64,000 nt of DNA from Bin87 sp965261925 (lineage in GTDB: Bacteria; Chloroflexota; Dehalococcoidia; Lucifugimonadales; UBA3495). The stretch lies in contig OZ253486.1 in NCBI GenBank assembly GCA_965261925.1, forward strand, positions 3,658,001-3,722,000. Direction: 5' to 3'. Both the position numbers and the translations under genes were made by a program. Shown here piece by piece: positions 1-9,200 of this stretch. The notes below the pieces were generated by a model. The model worked only from the letters and a program-made list of their open reading frames with translations, was not told where the DNA came from and ran no database searches. How positions within the stretch are numbered: position 1 is the stretch's first letter; each line of letters starts with the position of its first letter.

Positions 1-1347
1 CCCGTTGGCGCCGCCGTCCGCCTGCTCGCCCCCGTGCTAGGCAGCAAACGGCAGGACCCGGCGGTGGTATGCGTCGACGATGCCGGCCGTTACGCGGTCA
101 GCGTGCTCTCCGGCCACGTCGGGGGCGCGGATGCGCTGGCGCACCGGGTTGCGGACGCCATCGGAGCACGGGCCATCGTCACCTCCGCATCCGACGCCCT
201 GGCGGTCACCGCCATCGACCTCGTGGGTCGTGACGCGGGGTGGCGCGTTGAAGCATCCCCAACCGACCTCACCCGGGCGGCAGCGGCCGTGGTCAACGGC
301 GATCCGGTGGCCCTGTGGCTGGATCCCGAAACGGGAGCCGCGTGGCCCGATGGCACCCCGTTGTCGGAGAACATATTCCCAGTAGCCAGCCTCAGCGACT
401 TGCGGGATCCCGGCTACACCGCAGTCCTCATCGTGTCTGATCGCCTCTTGGACATTGAGACCGGTCGCCCGCTGATAACCTACCGCCCGCCTACGCTGGT
501 GGCGGGCGTGGGCTGCCGCCGCGGCGTGGCGGAAGACCACCTGCGCGGGTTGTTGCAGGACACGTTACGGACGAACAGGTTGGCAATACGCAGCCTCAAG
601 CAACTGGCCACCGCCGACATCAAGGCCGACGAAGCCGGCATAATCGCTCTGGCCGAGACCCTCGACGTGAACGTGGCGATCTACGATGCTGTCCAGTTAA
701 ATGCGGTTCCGGCAAACCAGCCCAATCCGGCGGGAACAGCCGCCGGCCTCCACCGGCCCACGCCATCCGCCGCGCACGACCTGCTCGGCGTATTCGGCGT
801 CGCCGAGCCGGCCGCCATGCTGGCCTCGGGAGCAGACGGGGTCATCGTACCCCGGACCAAGTCCGACCGTGCTACCATTGCTGTAGCGCGCATCCCGTCG
901 GCGAAGGGAAATGCGCCGGAGCTAGCGGCAATGGACGAACCGGAAACTGTGGCGCTGGGAGAGGCTCTGCTGGCAGCCGCCCAGCGGGAAATCGGCAAAG
1001 GCAACCTGCACGAAGGCGCGGGGCTGGTCTGGGAGGCCACTATGGAAGCGTTGGCGGCGGCCGCTGAGCGCTGTGGTCGGCCATGCCGCAACCGGGACGA
1101 AGCCTTGGCGTTCGTCAATTACCTGGACGACACCGCCGCCGACCCTGCCGATGAGATCTACACCCACCGCAATTTGGCAGCCTTCTCCGTAGCGGACTCT
1201 TACCGTGAGGAATACCGCGGCGAGGCGAGCTCGCTCGGCGACCCTGAGCTTCGATGGGATTCCGACGATTTCGCGACGCGACTTCAATCGGTTCGCCGTT
1301 TCGTCAGGTCACTGAACGAACGTACCGCCGGCAGCCGGGCTCCGTGA
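1..1347 (+). CDS. cbiG: CbiG-like cobalamin biosynthesis protein with C-terminal HEPN-like extension, 5' end outside the window
   Basis: Cobalt-precorrin-5A hydrolase of the anaerobic cobalamin pathway, which opens the delta-lactone of cobalt-precorrin-5A. The frame is open to base 1, so the start lies upstream; the first ATG at 34 is internal, because the family's conserved middle block (SKRQDPAVVCVD, then VLSGHVGGADALA) spans it. The CbiG C-terminal domain follows (GVGCRRGV near residue 155 counted from the first Met, then KADEAG and GVAEPAAMLA). After roughly residue 305 the protein runs on for about 130 residues of helical sequence unrelated to CbiG (GNLHEGAGLVWEATMEALA) that resembles PaREP1/HEPN-type helical bundles. 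The stop overlaps the next start (GTGA), so the two genes are co-translated. CobJ lies downstream, which supports the pathway. The hydrolase call is firm; the extension's role is unknown. Confidence 0.85.
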   Translation, partial: PVGAAVRLLAPVLGSKRQDPAVVCVDDAGRYAVSVLSGHVGGADALAHRVADAIGARAIVTSASDALAVTAIDLVGRDAGWRVEASPTDLTRAAAAVVNGDPVALWLDPETGAAWPDGTPLSENIFPVASLSDLRDPGYTAVLIVSDRLLDIETGRPLITYRPPTLVAGVGCRRGVAEDHLRGLLQDTLRTNRLAIRSLKQLATADIKADEAGIIALAETLDVNVAIYDAVQLNAVPANQPNPAGTAAGLHRPTPSAAHDLLGVFGVAEPAAMLASGADGVIVPRTKSDRATIAVARIPSAKGNAPELAAMDEPETVALGEALLAAAQREIGKGNLHEGAGLVWEATMEALAAAAERCGRPCRNRDEALAFVNYLDDTAADPADEIYTHRNLAAFSVADSYREEYRGEASSLGDPELRWDSDDFATRLQSVRRFVRSLNERTAGSRAP

Positions 1348-1721
1348 CTGGCGAAGCGCACTATGCGACCGCGGAAACGCTGTTGAATGTGTCCGGGGAG
1401 ATGCGCAGCGAGCCTCAAACCACGCTGATCGCCGCAGAATTGGTGTGGGGAGCTACCGTCCATGCTTGCGCCGCCATCGCCCATCGTGCCGGTCGCAGAC
1501 CGTCGCACCCACTGCAACGGAGACAGATGGAGAGGTTGTTAGCATTTGCACTCGCAGACCCAACCACCCTGAGCGCCCTGGAAGACGGGATGCACGTGGC
1601 CCAACAACGGCTGCACAATCATTTTTACACCGGCCGGCTTGGCGGTGACGAACTGGCGCGCTATCTGCAAATCGGCGTCGAGCACGTGAGAAGCCTGTTG
1701 CAAATCGCGCAACACCCGTGA
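1344..1721 (+). CDS. Small HEPN/PaREP1-like helical protein
   Basis: A protein of 125 residues. I start it at the GTG at 1344, which overlaps the TGA of the CbiG gene; the open frame runs further 5' but only inside CbiG. The sequence is mostly helical (ATAETLLNVSGEMRSEP, AAELVWGATVHACAA) and has the same layout as the C-terminal extension of the preceding gene: a helix with a W-x-A-T core, then an arginine-rich segment and a long amphipathic helix ending in HVRSLLQIAQ. It looks like a second copy of the same HEPN-like fold. No catalytic RxxxxH motif is obvious. A role alongside cobalamin enzymes is not established. It could be an adaptor, or half of a nucleic-acid-related HEPN pair. Confidence 0.6.
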   Translation: MTGEAHYATAETLLNVSGEMRSEPQTTLIAAELVWGATVHACAAIAHRAGRRPSHPLQRRQMERLLAFALADPTTLSALEDGMHVAQQRLHNHFYTGRLGGDELARYLQIGVEHVRSLLQIAQHP

Positions 1722-1766
1722 CATCACGGCACTGAACAAATTTGGCATCGGTCGATTGGAAGGACG

Positions 1767-2525
1767 ATGAACTCTGGAAAACTCTACCTCGTCGGTCTCG
1801 GGCCCGGTGACGCCGGCCACCTGACGCCGGCCGCCGCCGCCGCTATCGCCGACAGCGATGAGTTGGTCGGCTACCACTATTACATCGAGCAGGTGGCGGA
1901 ACCGGCCGCCGGCAAGACGCTGCACAGCATGGAACTGGGTCAGGAACTGGAACGCGCGGCCCTGGCCGTGGACATTGCCTACTCGGGCAAAACGGTGGCG
2001 GTGGTCTCGTCCGGCGACGCCGGCATTTACGGCATGGCCGGGCCCGTGTACCGCGTCCTCACCGACCGCGACTGGGACGGCGCCGAACCCGAAGTGGAGT
2101 CGGTGCCCGGGGTGTCCGCCCTGCAATCGGCGGCCGCGCTCCTCGGCTCACCCCTGATGCAGGACTTTTGCGCCATCAGCCTCAGCAACCTGCTCACCCC
2201 GTGGGAGCAGATCCGACGCCGACTGGAGGCCGCCGCCGCCGGCGATTTCGTGGCCGCGCTCTATAATCCGCGCAGCCGTCGGAGGACCAGCCAGCTCGAC
2301 GAGGCTCGCGAGATCTTCCTGGGGCATCGGGCTCCCGGCACCCCGGTGGGCATCGTCCGGCACGCCTACCGGCCCGAGCAGGCCGTCGCCCTGGCTGATC
2401 TCGGGGGGCTGGACGGCGCCGCCCTGGGCGTCGACATGTTCACCACCGTGGTCATCGGCAACTCCAACACCTATGTTCACAACGGGCGCATGGTCACCCC
2501 CCGGGGATACGAGGTGAAACAGTAG
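1767..2525 (+). CDS. cobJ: Precorrin-3B C17-methyltransferase
   Basis: Transfers a methyl group from SAM to C17 and contracts the macrocycle during cobalamin synthesis (CobJ/CbiH). The 252-residue length is normal for the family. The tetrapyrrole methylase hallmarks are present: an N-terminal LYLVGLGPGD loop (residues 6-15), VVSSGDAGIYGMAG around residue 76, PGVSALQSAAALLG near 116, and the substrate-side block AALYNPRSRRRT near 168. The start at 1767 follows a GGAAGGA ribosome-binding sequence. It lies 45 bp after the HEPN-like gene in the same direction and probably belongs to the cobalamin operon that enters from the left. Confidence 0.93.
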   Translation: MNSGKLYLVGLGPGDAGHLTPAAAAAIADSDELVGYHYYIEQVAEPAAGKTLHSMELGQELERAALAVDIAYSGKTVAVVSSGDAGIYGMAGPVYRVLTDRDWDGAEPEVESVPGVSALQSAAALLGSPLMQDFCAISLSNLLTPWEQIRRRLEAAAAGDFVAALYNPRSRRRTSQLDEAREIFLGHRAPGTPVGIVRHAYRPEQAVALADLGGLDGAALGVDMFTTVVIGNSNTYVHNGRMVTPRGYEVKQ

Positions 2526-2570
2526 CCGTTGCGCCGCCGCCCGGGCCAACGGCGGGTCGGACTCCGATAC

Positions 2571-2579
2571 TGTTATACT
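2571..2579 (+). promoter_or_regulatory. Candidate extended -10 promoter for the aldolase gene
   Basis: TGTTATACT matches an extended -10 element (TGn plus TATAAT with one mismatch). It sits 31 bp before the GTG start at 2611, in an 85-bp gap after cobJ. There is no convincing -35 element, as is usual for extended -10 promoters. Confidence 0.5.
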
Positions 2580-2610
2580 GCCGCGAACCCACCCTTCAGG
2601 AGGATCCACC

Positions 2611-3357
2611 GTGGCAGTGATACGTGCGAACCCGGTCAAAGACAAGTTGCGGCAGGGCCAGCCAGCCACCTGCATCTCCGGCCTGATGACCAGCGAGATC
2701 ATCGACTTTTTGGGCCCGCTCGGGTTCGACTCCGCCTGGATGGAGTGCGAGCACGGCCCGGTGGACTGGGAAGCCCTGGGCGACATGACTCGTTCCTGCG
2801 ACTTGTGGGGCATGGCCTCCGTCACCCGGTGCAATGCCAACGATGCCGCGCTGATTACCCGCACCCTGGACCGCGGCTCCATGGGCGTAGTCCTGCCCCA
2901 CGTCAACACCCGCGAGGAGGCGGAGGCTGCGGTTGGCGCGGCAAAGTTCGCCCCCCTGGGCTACCGCGGCATGTTCGGCGGCCGGCAGTCCTACGGCGTG
3001 CCCGACTACGTTCACCGCGCCAACGATCAGACCCTGGTAGTCGTTCTGATTGAAGAAGTTGCCGCGCTGGACAACCTGGATGACATCCTGAAGGTTGACG
3101 GCGTCGACGTGTTCTTCGTCGCCCCCACCGACCTGTCCCAGACCATGGGCCACATCGGCAACGTCGGTCACCCCGAGGTCCAGTCTGCCATTGACGACGC
3201 CATCGCCCGCATCGTCAACGCGGGACGCACCGCCGGCACGCTGGTCAATGACGACAACGTTGCCTCCTACGTGGAGAAGGGCGCCCGCTTCCTCATGACT
3301 TCGTGGAACGCCTGGGTCACCCGCGGCAGCTCCGGGTTCCTGGGCCGGATACCGTAA
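2611..3357 (+). CDS. HpcH/HpaI-family aldolase
   Basis: Class II, metal-dependent aldolase of the 4-hydroxy-2-oxo-heptanedioate/2-dehydro-3-deoxyglucarate aldolase type, which cleaves or forms C-C bonds with pyruvate. The 248-residue length is typical. The visible active site matches the family: MECEHGP with the general-acid/base His at 48, the metal-binding Glu in IEEVAALDN near 149, and Asp in VAPTDLSQTMG at 174. Phosphate/carboxylate-loop residues YRGMFGG (118-124) are also present. The GTG start is supported by an AGGAGG ribosome site 8 bp upstream. The gene stands alone between cobJ and a convergent LysR gene and ends in a strong hairpin. The true substrate cannot be read from sequence. 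Confidence 0.88.
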   Translation: MAVIRANPVKDKLRQGQPATCISGLMTSEIIDFLGPLGFDSAWMECEHGPVDWEALGDMTRSCDLWGMASVTRCNANDAALITRTLDRGSMGVVLPHVNTREEAEAAVGAAKFAPLGYRGMFGGRQSYGVPDYVHRANDQTLVVVLIEEVAALDNLDDILKVDGVDVFFVAPTDLSQTMGHIGNVGHPEVQSAIDDAIARIVNAGRTAGTLVNDDNVASYVEKGARFLMTSWNAWVTRGSSGFLGRIP

Positions 3358-3369
3358 CCGGCAGCAATC

Positions 3370-3392
3370 GGGGCGGGTCATGGACCCGCCCC
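3370..3392. terminator. Hairpin between convergent genes
   Basis: A perfect 10-bp GC-rich stem (GGGGCGGGTC / GACCCGCCCC) with a 3-base loop lies 12 bp after the aldolase stop and 28 bp before the end of the convergent LysR gene. It is followed on the plus strand by a weak T-rich stretch (GGCTTATTTC). It probably terminates the aldolase transcript and possibly acts in both directions. Confidence 0.65.
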
Positions 3393-3420
3393 TGGCTTAT
3401 TTCGGGCTCAACGCCGCCGG

Positions 3421-4392
3421 TTACTGCGTGGCGTTGGCGATGGCCTCCGCGATGGCCTCCGCCCTCCGCTCGCCACCGTGGTCGACATCCCAGTCCCACA
3501 GGTCGGCGTGAAAACCTGACAGGCTCTCCGAAAGGGTGTTGATGAAGTTGCGGACGCCCCGGCCGTGGAACTTGCCGCGGAGCGTGCACACGCCGATGTT
3601 GGCCGACGGGAAGATATGGTCCAGGCGCACCACGCCCAGCCGGTCGTGGTCCTCCGGATGCAGGGTGAAGTCGCTGACAATGGCGATCCCCATGCCTATC
3701 GCCACATAGCGCTTGATCATCTCCGTGTTGTCCATCTCCAGGACGACGTCGTAGCTGACGCCGCTCTCCCGGAGTTTCTGCTCCACCCGCCGCCGGCTGA
3801 GGCTTTCTGGGCTGTTCAGGATCAGCGGGAACTTCGCCATGTCTTCAATTGCTATGGGACTGCGGTGCAGCAACTCGTGGCTGGGCTCGGTGATCAGGAC
3901 CACGTTGTAGTCGAAAAGCTCGGAGAACTCCAGCGACGCGTCATCGGAGGGTGGTGCGGAGCACAGGGCCAGGTCCACCTCCCCCGACTTCACCAGCTGG
4001 ATCAGGTTGGCGTACGAGCGGGCGACCAAGCGCATCTTCACATCCGGGTAGCGAGCACGGAACTGCCGGATCGGCCTCGGCATGTGGTAGGACACGATGT
4101 CCGGATAGGCGCCGACCACGAAGGAGCCCCGTCCTTCCGAGTAGTCCATCTGCGTCTTCAAGGTGTCGATGGACTCCACGATGGGCGTGACCAGCTCGTA
4201 GAAGAGCGTGCCCTCCGAGGTGAGCTGTATGGGCCGCTTGATGCGGTCAAAGAGGGTAATGCCGAATTCACTCTCCAGTTTCCGCAGGTGGGTGGTAACC
4301 GTGGGCTGCCCCAGTTCCAGCTTTCTCGCCGCCTTGGAAACGCTTCGCAACCTGGCGACATGGAAAAAGCTGATAATCTCTCGCAGTTCCAT
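3421..4392 (-). CDS. LysR-family transcriptional regulator
   Basis: A 323-residue DNA-binding regulator. The N-terminal winged helix-turn-helix is clear (MELREIISFFHVARLRSVSK from residue 1, then AARKLELGQPTVTTHLRKLE), followed by the periplasmic-binding-protein-like effector domain with VVGAYPDIVSYHMPRPI near residue 90. The open frame continues 73 codons further 5', but that part is basic low-complexity sequence and the family starts at MELR, so I place the start at 4392. It converges with the aldolase gene and diverges from the ferredoxin gene across a 495-bp gap. LysR proteins commonly control a divergent neighbour, so the ferredoxin/cyclodeaminase pair is a candidate target. The effector is unknown. 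Confidence 0.9.
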   Translation of the reverse strand: MELREIISFFHVARLRSVSKAARKLELGQPTVTTHLRKLESEFGITLFDRIKRPIQLTSEGTLFYELVTPIVESIDTLKTQMDYSEGRGSFVVGAYPDIVSYHMPRPIRQFRARYPDVKMRLVARSYANLIQLVKSGEVDLALCSAPPSDDASLEFSELFDYNVVLITEPSHELLHRSPIAIEDMAKFPLILNSPESLSRRRVEQKLRESGVSYDVVLEMDNTEMIKRYVAIGMGIAIVSDFTLHPEDHDRLGVVRLDHIFPSANIGVCTLRGKFHGRGVRNFINTLSESLSGFHADLWDWDVDHGGERRAEAIAEAIANATQ

Positions 4393-4887
4393 TGACACTA
4401 CACCTTGATAAATCGCGTGTTGCGACGGAACGATTCCGCAATATGATCGATATACTATATCAACGAAGCGGATAATGCAAACCCATAACTGTTGTAAACT
4501 TTGGGCGCGCCCGCACCTCCGGGCCGGGGTTGACCGCCGCCTCCTTTTGGCAGCCCGGCAGATCCGCCTCACCGACCTCCTGCCCCACGCGGCGCCCCCG
4601 AGTTCGGACACGGGACCGAAGCCGGAGACAACCGGCTTCTTCTGCTGCGGGGCCGTATCGCCGCCGGGAACTTGACCCCGGATGGCCCGAGGACGGCGTA
4701 CTCCGCTGCGCGTAAACCCTGGAAACGTATCGCCTGAGGCGATAGCAATACATGGGCCGTATGCCTTGACAAAATATCAGGACAAACCGCAGAATACGCC
4801 GCACTAGCGGGCAGTCGATGGGCCGTTCCGGTCGTCGCGTTGGCGGACATTCGACCACGATTTATCGCCCGTGGCCGAGGTAGTCTC
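4393..4887. other. Intergenic region between divergent LysR and ferredoxin genes
   Basis: No coding sequence is supported here; overlapping frames on both strands lack family features. The region is AT-rich next to the LysR start (4400-4500) and GC-rich in the middle. A TTGACA hexamer at 4766-4771 is a plausible -35 for the ferredoxin gene, with only a weak -10 (AGAATA) about 19 bp later. Divergent LysR operators would be expected near 4400-4500, but I could not single one out. Confidence 0.4.
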
Positions 4888-5127
4888 ATGGCATTCATAA
4901 TCACACAACCTTGCGAGGGAGTGAAGGACGCCTCCTGCGTCGACGTTTGCCCCGTGGATTGCATTCATTCCGACGACGACGCGCCGATGTACTACATCAA
5001 TCCCGACGACTGCATCGACTGCGCCTACTGCGTTGCGGTATGCCCGGTTCAGGCCATATTTGACGAGTTCACCGTTCCGGCCAACATGCGGGAGTACATC
5101 CGCACGAACCGACTCTACTTCTCGTAG
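4888..5127 (+). CDS. 7Fe-type ferredoxin ([3Fe-4S][4Fe-4S])
   Basis: A 79-residue electron carrier. The cysteine pattern matches 7Fe ferredoxins: C9, C17, C21, C25, then C42, C45, C48, C52. The position of the usual second cysteine in the first motif is Val12, the known signature for a [3Fe-4S] cluster ligated by C9, C17 and C52. C21, C42, C45 and C48 fit the [4Fe-4S] cluster. The sequence CVDVCPVDCIH is characteristic. I start at the ATG at 4888 (MAFIITQPC); the longer frame from 4840 adds 16 basic residues not seen in the family. A GAGG stretch lies 8 bp upstream of this ATG. It sits 30 bp before the cyclodeaminase-like gene, and its redox partner is unknown. Confidence 0.92.
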   Translation: MAFIITQPCEGVKDASCVDVCPVDCIHSDDDAPMYYINPDDCIDCAYCVAVCPVQAIFDEFTVPANMREYIRTNRLYFS

Positions 5128-5157
5128 CCCCGCCCGATCCCGCAGTTGGTGACCACT

Positions 5158-6111
5158 ATGGCCCATTTTCTAACCGACGCTGATGTGGACCGGTGTGTCG
5201 GTCTCCCCCAAATGCTGCCGGCCATCGAGTCGATGATGGCAAACTACGGACGCGGGGACGCCGCCAACCTGACCAGGCGGAAGATCTTCTCCCCTGACGG
5301 TTACCTCGCGGTCATGGGCGGCGGCCTGTTCTACGACGGCGTGTTCGGTGTCAAGACCTTCACTTTCACCGCCAACGGCTATTCGTTCCAGGTGAGCCTT
5401 TACGACGCCACGTCGGGGCGTCTGCTGCTCTATACCCAGGCCAATCGCCTGGGCCAGCTGCGAACCGGGGCGACCACGGGGGCGACCCTCCGGCTGCTCG
5501 CCAACACCCGGGTCCCGCGCCTCGGCGTCATTGGCACCGGCAACCAGGCCGGCGATCAATTGCGCGCCGCCTGCGCCGTGTGTGACGTCGGTGAGATCTA
5601 CGCCTACAGCCGGAACGCAGAACGCCGGCAGGCGTTCGCAACCCGCATGGCCGCCGAGCTGGACCGTCCGGTTATCGCCGCGGACACGAACCGGGACGCG
5701 GTGGCCGATTGCGCCGTGGTCATCGGCATCGCTCCGGCAGCAACCCCGGTCGTAGAGGGCGAATGGTTGGCGGATGGCGCTACGGTGATCGGAGCCGGGC
5801 CAACCACCCCCCGCAGTCACGAGGTGGACGCCGCAGTGTTGACCCGGGCCAGCCGGTTATTCGTCGACTCCCTGGAACAGGCCCCGCTGGAGTGCGGCGA
5901 CATCAACGCGGCTGTCGACCGGGGGCTGGTGCGCTGGAGCCAGTTCCATGAGGTGCGCCACGTGGCGGCCGGAGTAGTCCCCGGCCGGGCCGAGTCTGAC
6001 GGGATCATCTACTGCAAGCTGATGGGCACCGGCTTGGCCGACGTCGCCGCCGCCAAGCTGGCCTTGGAACGCGCCCAGGAACTCGAAATCGGCGTCCAGA
6101 TTGACTGGTAG
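5158..6111 (+). CDS. Ornithine cyclodeaminase/mu-crystallin family protein
   Basis: NAD(P)-dependent enzyme of the OCD/mu-crystallin family (ornithine cyclodeaminase, alanine or ketimine reductase, or N-substituted amino-acid dehydrogenase). It has 317 residues from the ATG at 5158; TTG and GTG codons at 5146 and 5149 would add four residues. Visible family features are GVKTFTFTAN (Lys66), LGQLRTGATTGATLRLLA with the conserved Arg at 102, and the Rossmann motif GVIGTGNQAGDQL at about 123-135. The C-terminal helix block ending LALERAQELEIG is complete. It probably shares a transcript with the ferredoxin. Substrate choice within this family cannot be deduced here. Confidence 0.88.
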   Translation: MAHFLTDADVDRCVGLPQMLPAIESMMANYGRGDAANLTRRKIFSPDGYLAVMGGGLFYDGVFGVKTFTFTANGYSFQVSLYDATSGRLLLYTQANRLGQLRTGATTGATLRLLANTRVPRLGVIGTGNQAGDQLRAACAVCDVGEIYAYSRNAERRQAFATRMAAELDRPVIAADTNRDAVADCAVVIGIAPAATPVVEGEWLADGATVIGAGPTTPRSHEVDAAVLTRASRLFVDSLEQAPLECGDINAAVDRGLVRWSQFHEVRHVAAGVVPGRAESDGIIYCKLMGTGLADVAAAKLALERAQELEIGVQIDW

Positions 6112-6182
6112 CGCTTTCTCCAGTCGCTCGGTGCAACCTGGGGTTAGCCCCACGCGCACCCACCCACTCGCCTTGAATCTGC

Positions 6183-6250
6183 CGTTGCGAACGAAGCGCG
6201 GCAATCCCTCTCGCCTCCAATCTGTCATTGCGAGCGAAGCGCGGCAATCC
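6183..6250. repeat. Two copies of a dispersed CATTGCGAGCGAAGCG-type repeat
   Basis: Two nearly identical units lie 40 bp apart: CGTTGCGAACGAAGCGCGGC (6183-6202, then AATCC) and TGTCATTGCGAGCGAAGCGC (from 6223, then GGCAATCC). A third copy occurs at 15601-15630. All three sit in intergenic DNA next to pyr operon genes. Sequences of this type recur as short intergenic repeats in many bacterial genomes. Confidence 0.75.
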
Positions 6251-6282
6251 CGTCGACCCAATGGGGCCTCTCGTGAGGGGGG

Positions 6283-9200
6283 TTACCCGGACATCGCCAG
6301 GTATTCGTCCGTGGTCAGTACGCTGAAGTTGTCCACCCCGGTCAGCATGCTCTCCATGGCTGCCCGGGCCGTGTCCAGTGACGTGAAGCACGGGATGCGC
6401 CGCTCCACCGCGGCCCTGCGGATGTAGAACCCGTCCCGCATCACCGACGAGTCGCCCGACAGGGTGTTGACCACCGCGCCGACGGTGCCGTCGTTGATCA
6501 CGTCCAGCACGTCGGGAGAGCCCTGACCAATCCGCTTGGTTATGGTCGTTACGGGCAGGTCCATCGCGGTGATCATCGCCGCGGTGCCCTCGGTGGCGTA
6601 CAACCGGCAGCCGGCGTCCGCCAGCCCGCGAATCAGGGGCAACGAGTCGGCTTTGGACTGGTCCGAGATGCTGAGCAGCACGCCCATCCCCGGCGACAGG
6701 TCGATGCTGGCCGCCTGCAACGCCTTGGTCAGCGCGCCCGTGAAGTCCCGGTCAATGCCCATCACCTCGCCGGTCGACTTCATCTCCGGCCCCATGTACC
6801 AGTCCACGCCGACAAGCTTGGACATGGAGAACACCGGAGCCTTGATGCCCACCAGTTTCTGGCGTGGCCAGAGGCCGCCCGCGTATCCCATGTCTGACAA
6901 CTTGCCGCCCAGCATCACCCGGGTCGCCAGGTTGGCCACCGGCACGCCCGTCACCTTGGATATGAACGGTATGGTACGGCTGCCCCTCGGGTTGACCTCC
7001 AGCACGTACACGGTGGTGTCATTCGCCTCGTCCGACGGGCTGACGCTGGGGCTCCGGTAGGCGTTGCCGCCCTGCAGCACGAATTGGATGTTCATCAACC
7101 CGCGCACGCCCAGGGCCAGACCGATGCGGGTGGTGTAGTCCACCAGCGTGTTCACTTCAGCCTCGGTAAGGTTCAGGCCGGGATAGATGGCCATGGAGTC
7201 GCCGCTATGGACGCCGGCCCGCTCCACGTGCTCCATGATGCCGGGGATGAGCACCCGCTCGCCGTCGCAGATGGCGTCCACCTCACACTCGCGGCCCTCC
7301 ATGTAGTGGTCCACCAGAACCTCGCGCTCCGGCGTCACCTCCGTGGCGATGGTCAGGTAGCGGATCAACTCCGTGGCGTTACGCACGATTTCCATGGCGC
7401 GTCCGCCCAGGACGTAGCTCGGCCGCACCACCACCGGGTACCCGATGCGCTGGGCCACGCGCAGCGCCTGGTCCACGGACTGTACCGTGCCCCCCGGCGG
7501 CTGTGGAACGCCCAGGTTGACCAGGAACCGTTCAAACTTCTGCCGGTCGCTGGCGATGTCGATGGCCTCCGCGCTGGAGCCCAGGATGGGCAGGCCGACG
7601 GCGGCCAGGGACTGGGACAGGTTGATGGCGGTCTGTCCGCCGAATTGCACCAGGCTGGGCGGCGGGTCGTCGTCCGTCGTTTCGTTGTCGATGATGTCCC
7701 GAACAGCCTCCTCGTCCAATGGCTCGAAGTAGAGACGGTCGCTGGTATCGAAATCTGTCGACACCGTTTCGGGGTTGGAGTTGACCATGATGCTGGACAC
7801 CCCCTCCTGCGAGAGGGCCCACGCCGCGTGCACGCTGCAATAGTCAAACTCGATGCCCTGCCCGATACGTATCGGGCCGCTGCCAATGACGATGGCCTTG
7901 GGGCCTTCCAGTGGCGGCGCCTCGTTTTCAGTATCGTACGAGCTGTAGTAGTAGGGCGTCGCCGCCTCGAATTCCGCCGCGCAGGTGTCCACCATCTTGA
8001 AAACCGGCTTTATCCCGTGCTGCAGGCGCAACTGCCGCACCTGTTCCGGCAGCAGTCCGGATAGGGTGGAAATCTCCACGTCGGAGAACCCCAGCCGCTT
8101 GGACGCCAGCAGGAGGGGCGGCGTCAGCGGGTTCCCCAACAGCCGCCGTTCCTGGTCGACAATGCGTTCCAGGGCGGCGATGAACCACGGGTCGATGCTA
8201 GTGTGCCCCACCAGCTGATCGCGGGACACCCCCCGGCGCAGGGCTGCCGTCAGCGCCCACAGTCGCAGGTCGTTGGGATCCAGGGGCAGCGTATCCAGCA
8301 GGTGTTGGTAGCCGTCGCGGATGCTCAGGCTGCGCCATTCCTGGGCTTCCCAGAGCAAGGACGAGTTGGATTGTTCCAGGGCCCGCGTGGCCTTTTGCAG
8401 CGCCGCCTCGAAGCTGCGGTCGATTGCCATGACCTCACCGGTGGCCTTCATCTGGGTGGTCACGTGGCGGTCGCCGTCGGGGAACTTGTCGAAGGGCCAG
8501 CGGGGGATCTTCACCACGCAGTAGTCCAGCGCCGGCTCGAAGGCCGCGCCGGTGCTGCCGGTAACCTCGTTGGGAATTTCGTCCAGGCGCCGGCCCACGG
8601 CGATCTTCGCCGACACCCGCGCGATGGGATAACCTGTCGCCTTGCTCGCCAAAGCCGAGGAGCGGCTGACCCTGGGGTTCACCTCGATGACGTAGTAGTC
8701 CGAATCGGCGTCCCAGTCGCTAGGCCGGTTCCGCATGGCGTCGGGATGCGGCCGCAGCGCCAACTGAATGTTGCACCCGCCTTCGATGCCCAGGCCCCGG
8801 ATGATCTTCAGGCTGGCCGTCCGGAGCATCTGGTACTCCTTGTCGGTCAGCGTCTGGCTGGGGGCGACCACGATGCTGTCGCCGGTATGCGCTCCCATGG
8901 GGTCCAAGTTCTCCATGTTGCACACGGTGATGCAATTGTCGGCGCCGTCGCGGATGACCTCGTATTCGATCTCCTTCCAGCCCACCAGCGAGCGTTCCAG
9001 CAGCACCTGGGTGATCGGGCTGGCGGCCAGTCCGCTCTCAACCGTTGCCAGGAACTCCTCCTCGGTGTTTGCGATGCCGCCCCCGGTGCCGCCCAGCGTG
9101 TAAGCCGGCCGCACCACCAGCGGCAACCCCGCCTCGGCCTTGTACGCCTGCGCCTCGGCCATGGTGAAGACGGTGTGGTTGGGTGGCATGGGCTCGCCAA

